64,000 nt of DNA. It comes from Streptomyces asiaticus (GTDB lineage: Bacteria; Actinomycetota; Actinomycetes; Streptomycetales; Streptomycetaceae). The notes beneath the pieces were generated by a model. The model was not told where the DNA came from. It worked only from the letters and a program-made list of their open reading frames with translations, and ran no database searches. The stretch spans positions 8,184,001-8,248,000 of the forward strand of contig NZ_JAGSHX010000006.1 in NCBI RefSeq assembly GCF_018138715.1, in the 5' to 3' direction. Made by a program: the position numbers and the translations under genes. This document shows positions 35,622-42,982 of this stretch, in pieces (within the stretch, counting starts at the first letter, position 1; the number at the start of each line of letters is the position of its first letter).

Positions 35622-36776
35622 ATGGACCACATCACCTTCTTGGTGGCGGTCGTCATCGTCACGGCGCTCGCCTTCGACTTCACCAACGGATTCCATGACA
35701 CGGCCAACGCGATGGCGACCTCCATCGCCACCGGCGCGCTCACCCCCAGAACCGCGGTTCTGGTGAGCGGGATCCTCAACATCGTCGGTGCCTTCCTGTC
35801 CACCGAGGTCGCGAAGACCATCTCCGGTGGCATCGTCGACGACTCCCTGGTCACCCCAGGCATGATCTTCGCGGGGCTGGTCGGAGCGATCCTCTGGAAT
35901 CTGCTGACCTGGCTGGTCGGGCTGCCGTCGAGCTCGTCGCACGCCCTGTTCGGCGGGCTGATCGGCGCCGTGTGGGTCGGTGCGGGCTCTCATGGCGTGC
36001 ACTTTGACAAGGTTGTCGAGAAGGTGCTGATACCGGCGGTGGCCTCGCCGGTCGTGGCCGGTGTCGCCGCGCTGCTGGCCACCTACCTCGCGTACCGGCT
36101 CACCGACCGGGCCCGTAAGAAGTCCGTGACCAAGGGCTTCCGGGCCGGTCAGATCGCCTCGGCCTCGCTCGTCTCGCTCGCACACGGCACCAACGACGCC
36201 CAGAAGACCATGGGCGTCATCACGCTGACCCTGATCTCGACGGGCGCGCTCGGCCACGACGCCGGTCCGCCGCTGTGGGTGATCGCCTCCGCGGGCCTCG
36301 CCATCGGCCTCGGCACCTACCTGGGCGGCTGGCGGATCATCCGCACCATGGGCAAGGGCCTGACCGAGATCCAGTCCCCGCAGGGCTTCGCCGCCGAGAC
36401 CGCCTCCACGACCGTCATCCTCACCTCCGCCCACCTCGGCTTCGCCCTGTCCACCACCCAGGTGGCCTCCGGCAGCATCCTCGGCGCGGGTCTCGGCCGG
36501 CGGCTGGCGGAGGTGCGCTGGGGCGTCGCCGGCCGCATGGTCATCGCCTGGATGGTCACCCTGCCCGCCGCCGCGCTGGTCGGCGGTGTCTCCGCGAGCG
36601 TGGTCACGAACGGCGGAAACATCGGTGCGGCGGTCGTCGCGCTGATCGGCGCGGCCCTCGCCGGGGGCATCGTGTTCCTCTCCCGCCGTAACCCCGTGGA
36701 TGCGAAGAACGTCAACGACGCCCACGAGGTCACCATCCGCAACGAACCGCCGGCCAAGGTCGGCACGGCCGCATAA
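35622..36776 (+). CDS. pit: low-affinity inorganic phosphate transporter, Pit family
   Basis: The 384-residue multi-pass protein has both duplicated Pit signatures: FDFTNGFHDTANAMATSIATGAL near residue 15 and SLAHGTNDAQKTMGVITL near 190. It also has LVGLPSSSSHALFGGLIGAVWV near 95. Pit proteins carry neutral metal-phosphate with protons across the membrane. ATG at 35622 gives the MDHITFLV start. It is followed after 27 bases by a small membrane protein and then PPK2, an arrangement that links uptake to polyphosphate use. Confidence 0.95.
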   Translation: MDHITFLVAVVIVTALAFDFTNGFHDTANAMATSIATGALTPRTAVLVSGILNIVGAFLSTEVAKTISGGIVDDSLVTPGMIFAGLVGAILWNLLTWLVGLPSSSSHALFGGLIGAVWVGAGSHGVHFDKVVEKVLIPAVASPVVAGVAALLATYLAYRLTDRARKKSVTKGFRAGQIASASLVSLAHGTNDAQKTMGVITLTLISTGALGHDAGPPLWVIASAGLAIGLGTYLGGWRIIRTMGKGLTEIQSPQGFAAETASTTVILTSAHLGFALSTTQVASGSILGAGLGRRLAEVRWGVAGRMVIAWMVTLPAAALVGGVSASVVTNGGNIGAAVVALIGAALAGGIVFLSRRNPVDAKNVNDAHEVTIRNEPPAKVGTAA

Positions 36777-36803
36777 ATCCCAGATTTCCGGAGAGTTGAA
36801 ACG

Positions 36804-37037
36804 ATGCATCTCGACTGGACCGCACTCGGCCAGGTCACCGCGGTGAGCATCGGCGTCACCATTGCCGTGGTCACCGTCTTCGCCCTCGGCGTCCTGGGCG
36901 TCGCCCGCGTGGAGGCGGCCCGTGAGGAGAACGGCACCGGCTCGACCCTGGGCCTCACCCAGGCCGGACTGTGCTTCGTGGCGTGCGCGGCGGTGGTGGC
37001 CTACGGGATCTACCTGATCGTGCCGCAGTTCCACTGA
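36804..37037 (+). CDS. small two-helix membrane protein of the pit operon
   Basis: The 77-residue protein has transmembrane helices at about residues 8-35 and 50-73 and a charged loop (RVEAAREENG). GGAGAG precedes the ATG. Small proteins of this size and pattern commonly follow pit in Streptomyces, which suggests an accessory subunit, but no function is established. Confidence 0.85.
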   Translation: MHLDWTALGQVTAVSIGVTIAVVTVFALGVLGVARVEAAREENGTGSTLGLTQAGLCFVACAAVVAYGIYLIVPQFH

Positions 37038-37057
37038 GAACGGAAGGGAAGGACCGC

Positions 37058-38002
37058 ATGACAACGCCGCCCTTGCTGTCCGAGCTGGCCGACCTGACGG
37101 TCGACTACAGCGACCACGACGACCCCGTGCTCATCCGGCCGGACGGAAGCCCGGTCGACACCTGGCGGGAGAACTATCCCTACGCGCAGCGCATGGAGCG
37201 CAAGGAGTACGAGTGGCACAAGCGGCTCCAGCAGATAGAACTGCTGAAGCTCCAGAGCTGGATCAAGGAGACCGGACGCCGGCTCGTCATCGTCTTCGAG
37301 GGTAGGGACGCGGCCGGCAAGGGCGGCACCATCAAGCGCTTCACCGAGCACCTCAACCCGCGTGGCGCGCGGGTCGTGGCGCTGGAGAAGCCGACCGAGC
37401 GCGAACGCGGCCAGTGGTACTTCCAGCGGTATGTGGAGCACCTGCCGACCGCGGGGGAGATCGTGCTCTTCGACCGGTCCTGGTACAACCGGGCCGGTGT
37501 CGAGCGGGTCATGGGCTTCTGCTCCAGGGACGAGTACCGGCGCTTCATGCGCCAGGCGCCGCTCTTCGAGCGGATGCTCGTGGACGACGGCGTGGACCTG
37601 GTGAAGTTCTGGTTCTCGGTGTCCCAGAGCGAACAGCGCACCCGCTTCACGATCCGCCAGGTGGACCCCGTACGGCAGTGGAAGCTCAGCCCGATGGACC
37701 TCGCCTCGCTGGCCCGCTGGGACGACTACACCGCCGCGAAGGTCGCGATGTTCCATGACACGGACACGGAGTACGCGCCCTGGACGGTGGTCAAGAGCAA
37801 CGACAAGAAGCGGGCGCGGGTGGAGGCCATGCGCAGTGTGCTCGCCCGTTTCGACTACTCCAACAAGGACGAGGAGGTCGTCGGCACCCCCGACCCGCGC
37901 ATCGTGGGCGCGGCGGCGGGCCTGCTGGAGGAGGGCGAGGACGACACCAACGACGCTGCCGACGGCACCACGCGCGAAACCGACGACGCCGACAGGCGCT
38001 GA
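37058..38002 (+). CDS. ppk2: polyphosphate kinase 2
   Basis: The 314-residue protein has the PPK2 core: KRLQQIELLKLQSWIKETG, Walker A GRDAAGKGGTIKR at about 82-94, LEKPTERERGQWYFQRY, Walker B FDRSWYNRAGVERVMGF and the lid PLFERMLVDDGV. SPMDLASLARWDDYTAAK follows. PPK2 enzymes use polyphosphate to phosphorylate nucleoside mono- or diphosphates or run in reverse; a one-domain protein of this size fits class I. ATG at 37058 follows GGAAGGGAAGGA. Acidic low-complexity residues form the tail from about 285. It is 20 bases after the small membrane protein gene. Confidence 0.95.
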   Translation: MTTPPLLSELADLTVDYSDHDDPVLIRPDGSPVDTWRENYPYAQRMERKEYEWHKRLQQIELLKLQSWIKETGRRLVIVFEGRDAAGKGGTIKRFTEHLNPRGARVVALEKPTERERGQWYFQRYVEHLPTAGEIVLFDRSWYNRAGVERVMGFCSRDEYRRFMRQAPLFERMLVDDGVDLVKFWFSVSQSEQRTRFTIRQVDPVRQWKLSPMDLASLARWDDYTAAKVAMFHDTDTEYAPWTVVKSNDKKRARVEAMRSVLARFDYSNKDEEVVGTPDPRIVGAAAGLLEEGEDDTNDAADGTTRETDDADRR

Positions 38003-38045
38003 CGAGCACACCGAGGACGAGCACACCGAGGACGAGCACACGGAC
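38001..38045 (+). repeat. 15-base tandem repeat after ppk2
   Basis: GACGAGCACACCGAG occurs twice perfectly and a third time in part. It begins in the ppk2 stop region. It looks like former C-terminal acidic coding sequence now beyond the stop. The remaining 230 bases before phnD hold no gene and no promoter I can identify with confidence. Confidence 0.8.
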
Positions 38046-38274
38046 GCCGGACGCCAGGACGGGGCCCGCACACCCGGGCTCGGCCCTGGCGTCCGGCGGC
38101 GCGTCGGACCGCCCCGGGTTGTCCGGTCAAGCCGCCCGTTGTCTCCCGCATCGTTCAGACAGCCGTAACCGACGGCGCGGGGTGTGCACACCTGTTCTCC
38201 GCAGGGTGGGCGTCATCCCCGGTGCCCTCACTCCCCGAGAGGCCCGATTCGCCCCACCGCTCGAAGGACGACGC

Positions 38275-39213
38275 ATGCCTCGCCACCTCCGCATCCCCCT
38301 CGCCGCCGCGCTGCTGCCGCTCGTGCTCACGGCCTGCGGGGCCAGCGCCTCCGACAACGGCTCCACCTCGGAGGGACGGGACCCCGACACCCTGGTGGTC
38401 GCGGCGATCCCGTCGGAGAACTCCACCTCGCTCGCCCAGCAGTACGCCCCGATCGTCAAGCTGCTGGAGGCCGAGACCGGCAAGAAGGTCCAGATGCAGA
38501 AGGCGACCAGCTACGCCGCCGTCATCGAGGCGCAGCGGGCGCACAAGGCGGACGTCGCGCTGTACGGTCCGCTCTCCTACGTCGTCGCCAAGGACAGCGG
38601 AGCGGGGGTGAAGCTGGCCGGTGCGCTGGTCGCCGCCAAGGGCGGGACACCGGGCTACCAGTCGTACGGCATCACCCGCAGCGGCAACAAGGACATCAAG
38701 AGCCTCGCCGACTTCAAGGGCCGCAAGGTGTGCTTCGTGGACCCGACCTCGACGTCCGGCTATCTCTATCCGCAGTCCGGTCTGCTGAAGGCGGGCGTGA
38801 AGGCCGGCGACTACACCAAGGTCATGGCGGGCGGCCACGACGCCTCGGCGCTGTCGGTCGCCTCCGGTGACTGCGACGCGGGCTTCGCGTTCGACACCAT
38901 GGTGGACAGCGACCTGATCAAGCAGGGCAAGCTCAAGAAGGGCCAGCTGAAGACCGTCTGGAAGTCCACCGAGATCCCCGGCTCGCCCGCCGCGGTCTCC
39001 ACCGACCTCACCGCGAGCCTCCAGAAGAAGATCGTCGACGCGTTCGAGACCAAGGCCAACGCCGACTACATGGAGTCCAAGGGCTACTGCTCCGGCGACG
39101 GCTGCAAGATCGACGACAACTGGGGCTTCGTCGCGGTGAAGGACTCCGCCTACGACAGCGTCCGCGCGGTCTGCGACGCCACCAAGGACGCGCAGTGCAA
39201 GGGCGGCTCGTGA
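38275..39213 (+). CDS. phnD: phosphonate/phosphate ABC transporter substrate-binding lipoprotein
   Basis: The 312-residue lipoprotein has a signal with lipobox LVLTAC (Cys21). The PhnD/SsuA-like binding fold follows: LVVAAIPSENSTSLAQQYAPIVKLLEAETGKKV, YAAVIEAQRAHKADVALYGPLSYVVA, GYQSYGITRSGNKDIKSLADFKGRKVCFVDPTSTSGYLYP and AGGHDASALSVASGDCDAGF. Cysteines near the C-terminus may form disulfides. AAGGA precedes the ATG. Its TGA overlaps the phnC ATG. Homologous PhnD of Mycobacterium smegmatis belongs to a phosphate importer, so phosphate is as likely a ligand as phosphonate. Confidence 0.93.
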   Translation: MPRHLRIPLAAALLPLVLTACGASASDNGSTSEGRDPDTLVVAAIPSENSTSLAQQYAPIVKLLEAETGKKVQMQKATSYAAVIEAQRAHKADVALYGPLSYVVAKDSGAGVKLAGALVAAKGGTPGYQSYGITRSGNKDIKSLADFKGRKVCFVDPTSTSGYLYPQSGLLKAGVKAGDYTKVMAGGHDASALSVASGDCDAGFAFDTMVDSDLIKQGKLKKGQLKTVWKSTEIPGSPAAVSTDLTASLQKKIVDAFETKANADYMESKGYCSGDGCKIDDNWGFVAVKDSAYDSVRAVCDATKDAQCKGGS

Positions 39214-40169
39214 TGGCCACGGCCCCGACCGCCGTCAACGCCACCGCCACCGCCACCGGCTCCCCGGCCATCGCCTCCCCGGCCACCGGCTCCCCGGCCA
39301 CCGCCGGGGAGCCGGTGATCCGGCTGGACGGTCTGACGAAGCGGTTCGGCAGCGGCGCCGACTCCCTGCTCGCCCTGGACGAGGTGTCGTTCGAGGTGCG
39401 GCCCGGCGAGGTCGTGGCCCTGCTGGGGCTGTCCGGCTCCGGCAAGTCGACGCTGCTCTCGCTGCTCGACGGGCTCCAGGCGCCGACCTCCGGCGACGGC
39501 ACCGTCCTCGGCACCGCGCTGGCCCGGGCCGACCGGTCCGAGCTGCGCGCGCTGCGCCGCCGGATCGGCTTTGTCTTCCAGCAGTTCCATCTGGTGGGCC
39601 GGCTCAGCGTCCTGGAGAACGTGTGCACCGGCGCCCTCGGGTCGCTGCGCGGGCCCCGGCTGGGGCTGCTCAGCTATCCGCGGGCGGTGCGGGAACGCGC
39701 GCTGGACGGGCTGGAGCAGGTGGGCCTGGCCGCGCACGCCTTCCAGCGGGCGGACACCCTGTCCGGCGGCCAGCAGCAGCGCGTCGCGGTGGCCCGCGCC
39801 CTGATGCAGGAACCCGGCCTGCTGCTGGCCGACGAGCCGGTGGCCTCCCTCGACCCCGAGTCCTCGGCCCAGGTCATGCGGCTGCTGGCGCGCGTGGCCC
39901 GGGAGCGGGAGCTGACCGTGCTGTGCAGCCTGCACCAGGTCGATCTGGCCCTGTCCTGGGCGCATCGGATCGTCGGCCTGCGGTCGGGCCGGGTGGTGAT
40001 GGACGTCGCCACCGAGGGCATCGACCGCGCGACGGTGATGCGGCTGTACGAGGAGGTGGCCGCCGGGAGCGCCGAGGGCATGGCCGCGGCCGTCGCGGCG
40101 GGCTCGACCGTCGCCCGCCACCCCGTCTCCGCGTCCGTCCCCGTCCCCGCGCTCGCGAAGGGGGACTGA
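39213..40169 (+). CDS. phnC: phosphonate/phosphate ABC transporter ATPase
   Basis: The 318-residue ATPase has Walker A GLSGSGKST at 72-80, the Q-loop region FVFQQFHLVGRLSVLENV, signature LSGGQQQRV and Walker B LLLADEPVASLD. It also has the switch His in SLHQVDLALSWAHR. It has an unusual N-terminal extension of about 33 residues, Ala/Thr/Ser/Pro-rich with repeats of SPAT and SPAI, encoded by a stretch that folds into a 15-base-pair hairpin. It overlaps phnD by one base (TGATG) and is followed at once by the permease. Confidence 0.93.
   Translation: MATAPTAVNATATATGSPAIASPATGSPATAGEPVIRLDGLTKRFGSGADSLLALDEVSFEVRPGEVVALLGLSGSGKSTLLSLLDGLQAPTSGDGTVLGTALARADRSELRALRRRIGFVFQQFHLVGRLSVLENVCTGALGSLRGPRLGLLSYPRAVRERALDGLEQVGLAAHAFQRADTLSGGQQQRVAVARALMQEPGLLLADEPVASLDPESSAQVMRLLARVARERELTVLCSLHQVDLALSWAHRIVGLRSGRVVMDVATEGIDRATVMRLYEEVAAGSAEGMAAAVAAGSTVARHPVSASVPVPALAKGD
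39284..39317 (+). repeat. 15-base-pair perfect hairpin inside the start of phnC
   Basis: CACCGGCTCCCCGGC pairs perfectly with its complement across a four-base loop (CACC), 71 bases into phnC. It is stable enough to stall ribosomes or RNases. It could set a higher level of phnD than of phnC-phnE. Confidence 0.8.
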
Positions 40170-40291
40170 GTGTCGGTAGTCGAACAGCATCCCCCGGCCG
40201 CGCCCCCAGCGGACCCGGCCCGGGGCCCGGCGCCGCGGGTCCGCACCGGCGGTCCCTGGCCCGGCCCACCGCGGCCGGGCTCGGCGCGGCC

Positions 40292-41968
40292 ATGGCACTG
40301 CTGCTGTGCGTGGGCGGCGGCGTCTGGGCGTTCATCGCGCTCCGGCTCAACATCGCCACACTCATGGACAGCGCCGACAACGCGGTGGCCTTCCTCTCCC
40401 GGGCGCTCCCGCTGGACTTCCCGCCGATCGGTGAACTGCTCTCGCTGATCTGGCAGACGCTGGCCATCGTGGTCTCCGCCACCGTGCTCTCGGTGGTGCT
40501 CAGCGTGCCGCTGGCCCTGCTGGCGGCCCGTAACACCACCCCGGGGACCGCCGCCCGGGCCGCCGCGCGCGGGGTGATCGTGCTCTGCCGCGCGGTCCCC
40601 GAGGTGGTCTTCGCCATCGCCGCCTTCCGTGTCTTCGGGCTGGGCGGGATGACCGGTGTGGTCGCGCTCGGTGTCCACTCCGTCGGCATGGTGGGCAAGC
40701 TGTACGCCGACGCCGTCGAGCAGACCGACGAGGGCCCGCGCACCGCGCTGCGCGCGACCGGCGCCGGGCGGTTGCAGCAGATCACCGCGGCGGTGCTGCC
40801 GCAGGCGCTGCCGTCCCTGGTGGCCACCGCGCTGCACCGCCTCGACATCAACCTGCGCGCCTCGGCCGTGCTCGGCTTCGTCGGTGTCAACGGTCTGGGG
40901 TACGCGCTGTCCACGGCGATCACCACCCTCGACTACCAGCGGGCGATGGCGATCGCGCTGGTCCTGCTGCTGCTCTGCTTCGTGGCCGAGTCGATCTCCG
41001 GTGCGATCCGACGCACCCTGCTCCAGGACGTCACCGTGGCACGGCGGCCCCGCCGTTCGTGGCCGGTCTTCCCGGGCGCGCGCCGCGACAGCCGGCCGGG
41101 CGACACCGCCGCCGCCGGGGACGCCGCTGTGGACACCTCCGCGTCCCCGGCCGACGGTGCCACGTCCACGTCCACGCCCGTACGCCGCCGCAGCCTGCCG
41201 CGCTGGAGCGCCCGGCGGATCCGCCGGACCACCTGGCTGGTGCTCACCGTCGCCCTGGTCGTGGCCTCGGCCCTGCGCTCCGGTCTGTCCTGGGGCACCC
41301 TGCGGCGCGGCGCCGAGTCGTTCTTCCCGACGCTGGGCGACTTCCTGCCGCCCGGCACCGGGGGGATCGGCGGCCAGCTCTGGGCCGATCTGTGGGTCAC
41401 CCTCCAGATCGCGCTCGCGGGCACCCTCATCGGGCTGGTCCTGGCGCTGCCGCTGGGCACCCTCGCGGCGCGGAACGTGGTGGGGTCGCCCCGGGTGGCG
41501 CGGTTCTTCCGCACGGTCATCCTCCTGGTGCGGGCCGTCCCGGAGCTCGTCCTGGCGATCGTCTTCGTCGTCGTGACCGGCCTGGGCGCGGTCTCCGGCG
41601 CGCTCGCCCTCGGCGTCGGCTCGGTCGGTCTGCTCGGCAAGCTGGTGGCGGACTCCCTGGAGGAGACCGACCCCGGCCCGGCCCGCGCCCTGGTGGCCAC
41701 CGGTGCCCGCAGGCATCAGGTGTTCTTCGGGGCCGTTCTGCCCCGGGCCCGGCCCGCGGTGGTGGGGCATCTGCTGTACCAGCTCGACGTCAATCTGCGC
41801 TCGGCGACCCTGCTCGGCATCGTCGGCGCCGGTGGCGTCGGCTACGACCTGCTGAACGCGGCCCGGGTCCTCCAGTTCCCGGTGGTCACCACCATCGTGC
41901 TGATGGTGCTGGGGCTGGTGCTGCTCATCGAGGGGCTGGCCGTCTGGGCGCGCAAGGTGTATGCCTGA
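40292..41968 (+). CDS. phnE: phosphonate/phosphate ABC transporter permease, two PhnE domains fused
   Basis: From ATG 40292 the product has 558 residues. It contains two complete PhnE/MetI-type permease domains: about 1-240 (LIWQTLAIVVSATVLSVVLSVPLALLAARN, EQTDEGPRTALRATGA) and 330-558 (DLWVTLQIALAGTLIGLVLALPLGTLAARN, EETDPGPARALVATGA). A hydrophilic Ala/Ser/Thr-rich linker joins them. The start is uncertain. A GTG at 40170 overlaps the phnC stop region (TGAGTG) and opens a plausible N-terminus (MSVVEQHPP...), but in another frame. The true frame is open upstream and encodes RRSLARPTAAGLG before the ATG. A one-base indel near 40240-40260 would join them. Confidence 0.88.
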   Translation: MALLLCVGGGVWAFIALRLNIATLMDSADNAVAFLSRALPLDFPPIGELLSLIWQTLAIVVSATVLSVVLSVPLALLAARNTTPGTAARAAARGVIVLCRAVPEVVFAIAAFRVFGLGGMTGVVALGVHSVGMVGKLYADAVEQTDEGPRTALRATGAGRLQQITAAVLPQALPSLVATALHRLDINLRASAVLGFVGVNGLGYALSTAITTLDYQRAMAIALVLLLLCFVAESISGAIRRTLLQDVTVARRPRRSWPVFPGARRDSRPGDTAAAGDAAVDTSASPADGATSTSTPVRRRSLPRWSARRIRRTTWLVLTVALVVASALRSGLSWGTLRRGAESFFPTLGDFLPPGTGGIGGQLWADLWVTLQIALAGTLIGLVLALPLGTLAARNVVGSPRVARFFRTVILLVRAVPELVLAIVFVVVTGLGAVSGALALGVGSVGLLGKLVADSLEETDPGPARALVATGARRHQVFFGAVLPRARPAVVGHLLYQLDVNLRSATLLGIVGAGGVGYDLLNAARVLQFPVVTTIVLMVLGLVLLIEGLAVWARKVYA

Positions 41969-41990
41969 CCAGGCGCTCCGCCGCATGGCA

Positions 41991-42082
41991 GGGGCCCCGT
42001 CCCTGGACTCGGGGTCTGGGGCGGAGCCCCCCACGCGGCGGAGCCGCAGGTCGTCAGGCGCTGGGAAGGGGCGGGGAGGGGA
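41991..42082. repeat. partial copy C of the GC-rich intergenic repeat
   Basis: After the phnE stop, GGGGCGGAGCCCC-type sequence, one copy of the CACGCGGCGGAGCCGCA repeat (42032-42048) and the block GGGAAGGGGCGGGGAGGGGAA (42063-42083) match the right half of copies A and B. The left half and the inverted ends are not recognisable, so this is a truncated or diverged copy. It could terminate phnE transcription. Confidence 0.7.
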
Positions 42083-42204
42083 ACAGCCCGCCGCAGGCGG
42101 CTCGGCGGAGGACACGACAACTGTTCCCAGCGTTCACCCACTGGCAGCGGAATGGTTCGATTCGCTGACTTGTCGGGACAACTCGCGAGGACCAGAGTGG
42201 CCGG

Positions 42205-42933
42205 GTGTCCAGTCGAAGCCGCTACACAGAGATTGCCGAGGTGCTCGCCGCCGAGATAGCAGACCAACCGACTGACGTCCGCGTCGCCGGCGAGCACGAG
42301 ATCGCCGCCCGCTTCGGCGTCAGCCGGGCGGCCGCCCGCTCCGCCCTCCAGGAGCTGGAAGGCCGCCATCTGGTCCGCCGGGTCCGGGGCGCGGGCACCT
42401 TCGTCAACCGTCCGCTGGACTATGTGCTCTCCCAGAGCCGGGTCCCCTCGATGCACCAGACCATCCGCGAGGCGGGCGGGGTGCCGCGCACCGTGGTGCG
42501 CGACGTGACCACCGTCCCGGCCACCGGCGCCATCGCCGAGCGGCTGGAGCGCGAGGAGGGCAGCGCGGTCCACCTGCTGATCCGGCAGTCGTACATCGAC
42601 GGCCTGCTCAGCGGCTGGTCCCAGGAGTGGATCCCGGTCGACATGCTGCCGGAGCTGGACGCGGCCGTGCACGCCGTGGAGTCGCTGGACTCCATCCTGC
42701 GGCAGATGTGCGGGGTGACCCCGGTGCGCTCCTGGTGCCGGGTGAGTAGTGTGCTGCCGGACCGGCGGGTGGCGGAGGGGCTGGAGACGGCCCACAACCG
42801 GCCGGTGTGGCTGGTGGAGAGCCTGAGCCGGGACGCGGTCTCCGGCCGTGCGGTGATGTGCAGCTCCAGCTGGTCCCGCCCGGGCAGCATCCGGATCATC
42901 GTCGAACTGGACGGCCCGGCCGCCACCCCCTGA
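42205..42933 (+). CDS. GntR/HutC family regulator, PhnF-like by context
   Basis: The 242-residue protein has a GntR winged helix at about residues 5-72 (AGEHEIAARFGVSRAAARSALQELEGRHLVRRVRGAGTFVNRP). A UTRA effector domain lies at about 90-235 (HLLIRQSYIDGLLSGWSQEWIPVDMLPEL). In Mycobacterium smegmatis a GntR/HutC protein, PhnF, represses phnDCE next to it. The same pairing is seen here, although the regulator lies downstream and repeat C intervenes. GTG at 42205 has only a weak ribosome-binding site. A GTTCACC heptamer at 42132-42138 upstream is a lone PHO-box half-site. Confidence 0.9.
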   Translation: MSSRSRYTEIAEVLAAEIADQPTDVRVAGEHEIAARFGVSRAAARSALQELEGRHLVRRVRGAGTFVNRPLDYVLSQSRVPSMHQTIREAGGVPRTVVRDVTTVPATGAIAERLEREEGSAVHLLIRQSYIDGLLSGWSQEWIPVDMLPELDAAVHAVESLDSILRQMCGVTPVRSWCRVSSVLPDRRVAEGLETAHNRPVWLVESLSRDAVSGRAVMCSSSWSRPGSIRIIVELDGPAATP

Positions 42934-42982
42934 CCGCCCGCCCCGTCGCCCCGCCCCTCCACCCGGGCTACGGGCCCGCCGG

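Noticed and set aside
35172..37064. A 630-codon minus-strand frame with a Ser/Asp repeat (SSDSSSD)
   Set aside because: It is antisense to pit and the Ser/Asp stretch is only the 12-base DNA repeat read in one frame.
38001..38045. Direct repeats considered as a CRISPR array
   Set aside because: Units are contiguous 15-mers without spacers and no cas genes are near.
35275..39213. A phosphonate-degradation operon
   Set aside because: Only transporter genes are present; no phnG-M, phosphonatase or phosphonate dioxygenase gene could be found in the window.
42115..42204. A PHO box before the GntR gene
   Set aside because: GTTCACC is present once, but the neighbouring GTTCCC is nine rather than eleven bases away, so the direct-repeat spacing fails.
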